This document shows, one piece after another, positions 8,105 to 11,004 of a stretch of 11,004 nucleotides of DNA. Source of the stretch: Minisyncoccota bacterium (GTDB lineage: Bacteria > Patescibacteriota > Minisyncoccia > Moranbacterales > GCA-2747515); NCBI GenBank assembly GCA_938044295.1, contig CALIRC010000086.1, positions 1 to 11,004 of the forward strand. Direction: 5' to 3'. Position 1 is the stretch's first letter, and every line of letters begins with the position of its first letter. Both the position numbers and the translations under genes were made by a program. The notes beneath the pieces are model-generated. The model searched no databases. It saw only the letters and a program-made list of their open reading frames with translations, and was not told where the DNA came from.

Positions 8105-8113
8105 ATTATACCA
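8105..8113 (-). promoter_or_regulatory. Extended -10 promoter of the leftward cluster
   Basis: TGGTATAAT on the minus strand matches the extended -10 consensus and repeats the GTGGTATAAT motif found before the 1234-aa gene. No clear -35 is seen. The predicted start near 8098 would give a leader of about 155 nt that contains the long hairpin. Confidence 0.45.
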
Positions 8114-8240
8114 CTATAAATAACGCGGAGCCTGTCCACGATCATATTTCCAAGAGAGCTTTTTCAGTTTTATAGCAAACAAAAGAGAGGAGATAAGCTA
8201 TTACAGCAGAATCACACATCCTGCCACAATCATCACAAAG

Positions 8241-8256
8241 TATAGTACAATATAAC
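8241..8256 (+). promoter_or_regulatory. Candidate promoter region of the glycosyltransferase gene
   Basis: TATAGT, TACAAT and TATAAC overlap here and any of them could be the -10 element. CTGCCA at 8221-8226 is a poor -35. Transcription would start around 8255-8262 and give a leader of about 45 nt. No Shine-Dalgarno precedes the ATG at 8304. Confidence 0.35.
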
Positions 8257-8303
8257 ATTTAGAAGACAGTCAAGCATTTCGCATAACGACATAAATACCT
8301 ACC

Positions 8304-10148
8304 ATGCCTCGACGAGCATTTTTCTATACCACAGGACTCATCATTCTTGCAACCATAATTTCACTAGTAAGTGCACACACAGATAGTCTAACGTATGACG
8401 AAGTAGCCCACATCGGATCTGGCTACACCTACATCCTAGAAAACGACTTTCGTCTTAACCCAGAACACCCACCGCTACTTAAAGCACTTGCTGCGGTACC
8501 CCTCCTGTTAATCGCACCGACTTTTGATGTCACAGAGCTACCTTCATGGACTACATCCTACGCGCACATCGGTGAGTTTGGACAGTGGGATGCAGGTAAA
8601 CTTCTTTTACACGCATCTGAAAACAACATCGACCAAATCACATGGCTTGCACGACTACCCATGGTACTGCTATTTGGTATGTTTAGTTTTTTTCTATATC
8701 ACTGGGGGAAAAAATCAGGCAACAGACTAATAGGAAAATGGATCGGGCTTTGTGTTGTAGCTCTATGGTGTTTCAATATCAATCTCTTAGGGCACAACCA
8801 TCTCGTAACAACAGATATCGGCGCAGCGATAGCAATGACCGTTACACTATACTATTTTCTACGATTCATAAAAAAACCCACATGGAAAAATACAATCATC
8901 CTCGGCATCATTTTTGGCATTGCGAGCTGTGTAAAATTCTCCACATTCATACTCATACCCTTCTTCGCTTTTCTTATTCTTCTCTATGCCATCCTCACAA
9001 ACACGACAGTAAAAGATATACTACAAAAATCTCTCTTATACATGTCACGCGTGGCAGTTATAGGAATCATCACAATCATCACAATCTATCTCATCTATAC
9101 ACCATTTAGTTTTCGCACACCTGAGAATGTACTCGCGCAAATCACGCCACAAAAAATCCACGGCACCGTCAAACAAATTGACATCACAACAAGAGAAAGT
9201 CTTCTGGCTCTAAACGAAATCCCAGCGGCGCGACCACTTGCGCTGTATTTGCACGGATTTGTACAAGTTTTCCACCGCACAGCAGGAGGAAATCGCACAT
9301 ACTTCATGGGAAACATATACAACCAAAATAAAACTGATCGCGCGCACCCCCTCTACTTCCCAACGATATTTACCATAAAAGAACCTCTGCTTTATCTATT
9401 TCTCTATACACTCTCACTAATACTCATCATTATAACTTCTACACGTAAAATAGCCGCAATCCTTGCGCAAAAAAATGTCCATGCACTACAAACAAAACAC
9501 AATCTCAAATCTCTTTTTGTTGGACACTTTACAGAACTCACACTCTTTCTTTTCATCATTTTCTACGGCATAATTTCTCTCAGTGGAAATCTCACAATAG
9601 GCTTGAGACATCTCTTTCCACTATACCCTCCCCTCATGCTTCTCACTGCAATCATCCTTGTAAAAAATTATCAAAAAATCAAGCATAAAACGATAAAAAA
9701 ATACGCAAGAGTGAGTTTCTCTATACTACTAATACTACTCGCAGTACAAGCAATTCTCACAACACCAAATCACTTATCATTCTTCAACATCCTCGCAAAT
9801 GGCAGTAACAATGGCTACCACTTTGTCGTCGATTCAAATACCGATTGGGGACAAGGCACCAAAAAACTAGCCAAATATTTAAAAGCACACAATATTACTA
9901 AAATTCACATCGACTACTTCGGCGGCGACGATATAGAAAAAAGACTAAGCAAAGAAGGTATTACAGCAATCCCATGGAACAAAAAAAAGAGACCAGTAGT
10001 ACCAGGATACTACGCCATTTCCACCACACATCTCCAAGATTCCTTGTATGATGGAAGTGCCACCATGCACAACGCATACCTCTGGATCAAAAATCACATT
10101 CCCATAGCACAAATTGATAGCTCCATACTCATATATCATGTAAAATAA
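8304..10148 (+). CDS. GT39/PMT-like polytopic glycosyltransferase (GT-C fold)
   Basis: 614 residues with about ten or more hydrophobic segments, beginning with a membrane anchor at residues 6-24. The first outer loop carries the GT-C acidic pair D32-E33 in SLTYDEVAHIGSGY, then LNPEHPPLLKAL (51-62), as in PMT/ArnT-type enzymes. Later family marks are HPLYFPTIFTIKEPLL, LTIGLRHLFPLYPP and a soluble C-terminal part (508-614) beginning VVDSNTDWGQGTKKLAKYL. Enzymes of this family take a sugar from a polyprenyl-phosphate donor on the outer face of the membrane and attach it to protein, lipid or glycan; the acceptor here is unknown. The length is normal for the family and the gene looks intact. It is divergent from the secretion cluster and monocistronic, since the next genes run the other way. 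A role in modifying surface proteins is an inference. Confidence 0.85.
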   Translation: MPRRAFFYTTGLIILATIISLVSAHTDSLTYDEVAHIGSGYTYILENDFRLNPEHPPLLKALAAVPLLLIAPTFDVTELPSWTTSYAHIGEFGQWDAGKLLLHASENNIDQITWLARLPMVLLFGMFSFFLYHWGKKSGNRLIGKWIGLCVVALWCFNINLLGHNHLVTTDIGAAIAMTVTLYYFLRFIKKPTWKNTIILGIIFGIASCVKFSTFILIPFFAFLILLYAILTNTTVKDILQKSLLYMSRVAVIGIITIITIYLIYTPFSFRTPENVLAQITPQKIHGTVKQIDITTRESLLALNEIPAARPLALYLHGFVQVFHRTAGGNRTYFMGNIYNQNKTDRAHPLYFPTIFTIKEPLLYLFLYTLSLILIIITSTRKIAAILAQKNVHALQTKHNLKSLFVGHFTELTLFLFIIFYGIISLSGNLTIGLRHLFPLYPPLMLLTAIILVKNYQKIKHKTIKKYARVSFSILLILLAVQAILTTPNHLSFFNILANGSNNGYHFVVDSNTDWGQGTKKLAKYLKAHNITKIHIDYFGGDDIEKRLSKEGITAIPWNKKKRPVVPGYYAISTTHLQDSLYDGSATMHNAYLWIKNHIPIAQIDSSILIYHVK

Positions 10149-10180
10149 ACTACTACCAGCTAACGCTAGTGGTTTTCATC

Positions 10181-10612
10181 TTAGAGACTAAGTCTCTTCA
10201 AGAAAGGTAGTTGTTCTAATGTGACTTGATGATGTTGGTTTTCGTTGTATTCTTTACCGTTATCTTATTGATTCCAATAGTTGAGACAAGGCAGTCTCGT
10301 GCCCATAGAGCACCTAGTGGAAACTTCTTTGTTTTCTTTTTTAACCATCCTGATGTTTTTAATTTGAGGATTTGAATAACGTAAGAAACAAAATACTGTG
10401 GAGGTATGACGAGATAAAGATGAATATATTCATCTCCAATGTAACATGCGATATTTTTTAGCCCTTTCCATTTTGCAATAAAGTGAACATTCGCTTGAGT
10501 CCTAGTTAATGAAAGTACGTACAAAGACTTTGCTGCGGTATGGTGAGATAAACACGATATAGTATTAGCAGACATATATTTCATGGGCTAGCTTGTAGAG
10601 CTGGGTGGACAT
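10181..10612 (-). pseudogene. tnpA: IS200-type transposase TnpA, inactivated
   Basis: Read from the ATG at 10612, the protein begins MSTQLYKLAHEIYVC, then a stop at codon 16 (TAA, 10565-10567), continues YYIVFISPYRSKVFVRTF, and meets a second stop at codon 37 (TAG, 10502-10504). Around 10475-10500 the homology moves to another frame: AKWKGLKNIACYIG, DEYIHLYLVIPPQY, YVIQILKLKTSGWL, GALWARDCLVSTIG. At about 10249 it returns to the first frame, YNENQHHQVTLEQLPFLKRL, and ends at 10181. The two shifts cancel (one inserted base, one deleted), giving exactly 144 codons, normal for IS200 TnpA. The second shift falls at the catalytic Tyr codon. The HUH motif is also damaged: the expected His-Ile-His reads Tyr-Ile-His (10420-10428). 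Such enzymes cut and rejoin single-stranded IS ends; this one cannot be active. An open stretch of 122 codons (10216-10584) is a frame-shifted remnant, not a gene. Confidence 0.88.
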
Positions 10613-10614
10613 AA

Positions 10615-10640
10615 GATCACCTCCTTCCTTGTGGGGTGAT
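10615..10640 (-). promoter_or_regulatory. Full-length Shine-Dalgarno of tnpA inside a sequestering hairpin
   Basis: The minus strand reads AAGGAGGTGATC (10615-10626), a 12-nt perfect complement of the usual 16S rRNA 3' end, with 7 nt between AGGAGG and the ATG at 10612. It fixes the ancestral tnpA start. ATCACC (10635-10640) pairs perfectly with GGTGAT (10616-10621), part of the same site, so the RNA can hide it. Hiding of the tnpA ribosome binding site in a stem is established for enterobacterial IS200. Confidence 0.7.
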
Positions 10641-10644
10641 TTTA

Positions 10645-10656
10645 TTGTATACCAAG
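10645..10656 (-). promoter_or_regulatory. Possible tnpA promoter
   Basis: The minus strand reads TTGGTATACAAT, a -10-like element with a TG extension, about 35 nt upstream of the tnpA start codon. No convincing -35 is visible. The IS is degenerate, so activity is uncertain. Confidence 0.3.
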
Positions 10657-10707
10657 AGCTACGTTTTTAAACGCACGCACCACTTAATAGGTGATGGTTT
10701 AAGCGGC

Positions 10708-10734
10708 AAAAAAACACTCCCATGCGGGAGTGTT
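10708..10734 (-). terminator. Strong intrinsic terminator
   Basis: On the minus strand a perfect 8-bp stem ACACTCCC/GGGAGTGT with a GCAT loop is followed by a run of seven T. It lies 40 nt after the stop of the Cys/Trp-repeat gene and about 100 nt before the tnpA start, so it ends that transcript and shields the IS from read-through. On the plus strand only TTT follows the stem, so it works mainly leftward. Confidence 0.85.
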
Positions 10735-10773
10735 TAGCAGCTTAAAATGATACAACTTTTTTTGCAAAAAACT

Positions 10774-11004
10774 TTATTGCGGCTTTGAACACATTGCAAA
10801 TGTTTCAAATCCATGTGTACCGACACATGCCCACAACTTTTCAGAAGTAGAATCAGTCGTATCGATAAAAACACCATCTACACAGGTATTTACTTCTGCA
10901 CCACATTCACCACTAACGAAAGACGTCTCCGTAACAGAATTTGCACCACATATAGAGACCACAGCCTTCGCAGAATCCCTACATGCCCATTTCCACGGCC
11001 CAGC
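10774..11004 (-). CDS. Cys/Trp-repeat surface protein, C-terminal end only, runs off right edge
   Basis: 76 residues are visible, open to the right edge in one frame. The part shows two copies of a short Cys/Trp unit: PWKWACRDSAKAVVSICG and EKLWACVGTHGFETFAMC, both with W-A-C, 10-12 residues and a second Cys. Between them is GECGAEVNTCVDGVF. From memory, units of this kind (W-x-C followed by a small-residue stretch and another Cys) occur in tandem in secreted or surface-anchored CPR proteins and probably form disulfide-held beta domains. Six Cys in 76 residues suggest an exported, oxidised setting. The N-terminus and any signal peptide are outside the window. The gene is followed by a strong terminator. 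A GTG within the frame at 10962 is not the true start because the homologous repeat continues upstream of it. Target and function are unknown. Confidence 0.7.
   Translation of the reverse strand, partial: AGPWKWACRDSAKAVVSICGANSVTETSFVSGECGAEVNTCVDGVFIDTTDSTSEKLWACVGTHGFETFAMCSKPQ

Larger units (their letters stand above)
7943..8303. other. Divergent intergenic region between the leftward cluster and the glycosyltransferase gene
   Basis: These 361 bases separate the 599-aa gene (leftward) from the glycosyltransferase gene (rightward). They hold a long imperfect inverted repeat (7957-8080), a minus-strand extended -10 at 8105-8113 and AT-rich promoter-like sequence at about 8241-8256. I see no tRNA, no convincing small ORF and nothing notable in 8115-8235. 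Confidence 0.6.
10155..10640 (-). mobile_element. Decayed IS200-type insertion sequence (IS200/IS605 family, tnpA only)
   Basis: The element has one gene for a Y1/HUH transposase (now a pseudogene), a hairpin after it and a hairpin covering its ribosome binding site. There is no tnpB or IscB gene. The hairpin after the gene, ACTAGC-GTTA-GCTGGT on the minus strand (10155-10170, one T-G wobble), is a good candidate for the right-end recognition hairpin. A second perfect hairpin AGAGAC-TTA-GTCTCT (10183-10197) overlaps the transposase stop. Exact ends cannot be fixed because IS200/IS605 elements have no terminal inverted repeats and make no target duplication. It lies between two genes and interrupts neither. 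Confidence 0.75.

Noticed and set aside
10155..10179. Hairpin followed by GGTTTTCATCTT as terminator of the glycosyltransferase gene
   Set aside because: On the plus strand the stem has a C-A mismatch and only four T follow; it pairs better on the minus strand and fits an IS right-end hairpin, though a weak terminator role remains possible.
10502..10567. Stop codons TAA and TAG standing where Gln is expected in tnpA, which could hint at a recoded genetic code
   Set aside because: Intact genes in the window end normally at TAA, TAG and TGA, and the same pseudogene has frameshifts and a lost catalytic residue, so C-to-T decay explains both.
10216..10584. A 122-codon open reading frame on the minus strand as a gene of its own
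   Set aside because: Its middle is homologous to TnpA but both ends continue in a different frame; the start has no ribosome binding site, while the ancestral start at 10612 has a perfect one.

Overview
The window looks like a chromosomal segment of a Candidate Phyla Radiation (Patescibacteria) bacterium. The evidence is a run of leftward genes of the kind seen around the VirD4/HerA-like secretion ATPases of these ultra-small bacteria: a membrane-anchored ATPase with Walker A GQTGTGKST, a DUF5663-like small protein, a huge coiled-coil protein with a glycine-rich hydrophobic hairpin and a LysM-like segment, and a protein built from degenerate beta repeats. TAA, TAG and TGA all act as stops, so the code appears standard and a UGA=Gly lineage is not suggested. 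I cannot name the phylum within CPR from the sequence alone.

Layout. Positions 1-7942 hold five minus-strand genes, transcribed right to left: a 599-aa beta-repeat protein (7942-6143), a 1234-aa coiled-coil/LysM-like protein (6039-2335), a 115-aa DUF5663-like protein (2300-1953), a 152-aa acidic protein with a conserved-looking C-terminal helical domain (1935-1477), and the N-terminal 442 residues of a type IV secretion/conjugation-type ATPase (1326 to beyond the left edge). Shared strand, short gaps and family associations suggest one functional unit, probably a CPR-specific envelope or secretion assembly. Its function is not known to me. Two minus-strand promoters share the motif GTGGTATAAT. 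The first gene appears to have a 150-nt leader that can fold into a very long hairpin.

From 7943 to 8303 lies a divergent intergenic region. A plus-strand gene (8304-10148) follows and encodes a multi-spanning GT39/PMT-like glycosyltransferase, probably moving sugars from a polyprenyl-phosphate donor to an acceptor outside the membrane.

Downstream is a decayed IS200-type insertion sequence (about 10155-10640, minus strand). Its single-gene transposase has two nonsense codons, two compensating frameshifts and a lost HUH histidine. Its control elements (a 12-nt Shine-Dalgarno sequence inside a hairpin, a terminator upstream) look intact. The right edge holds the C-terminus of a leftward gene for a Cys/Trp-repeat, probably secreted protein, followed by a strong intrinsic terminator.
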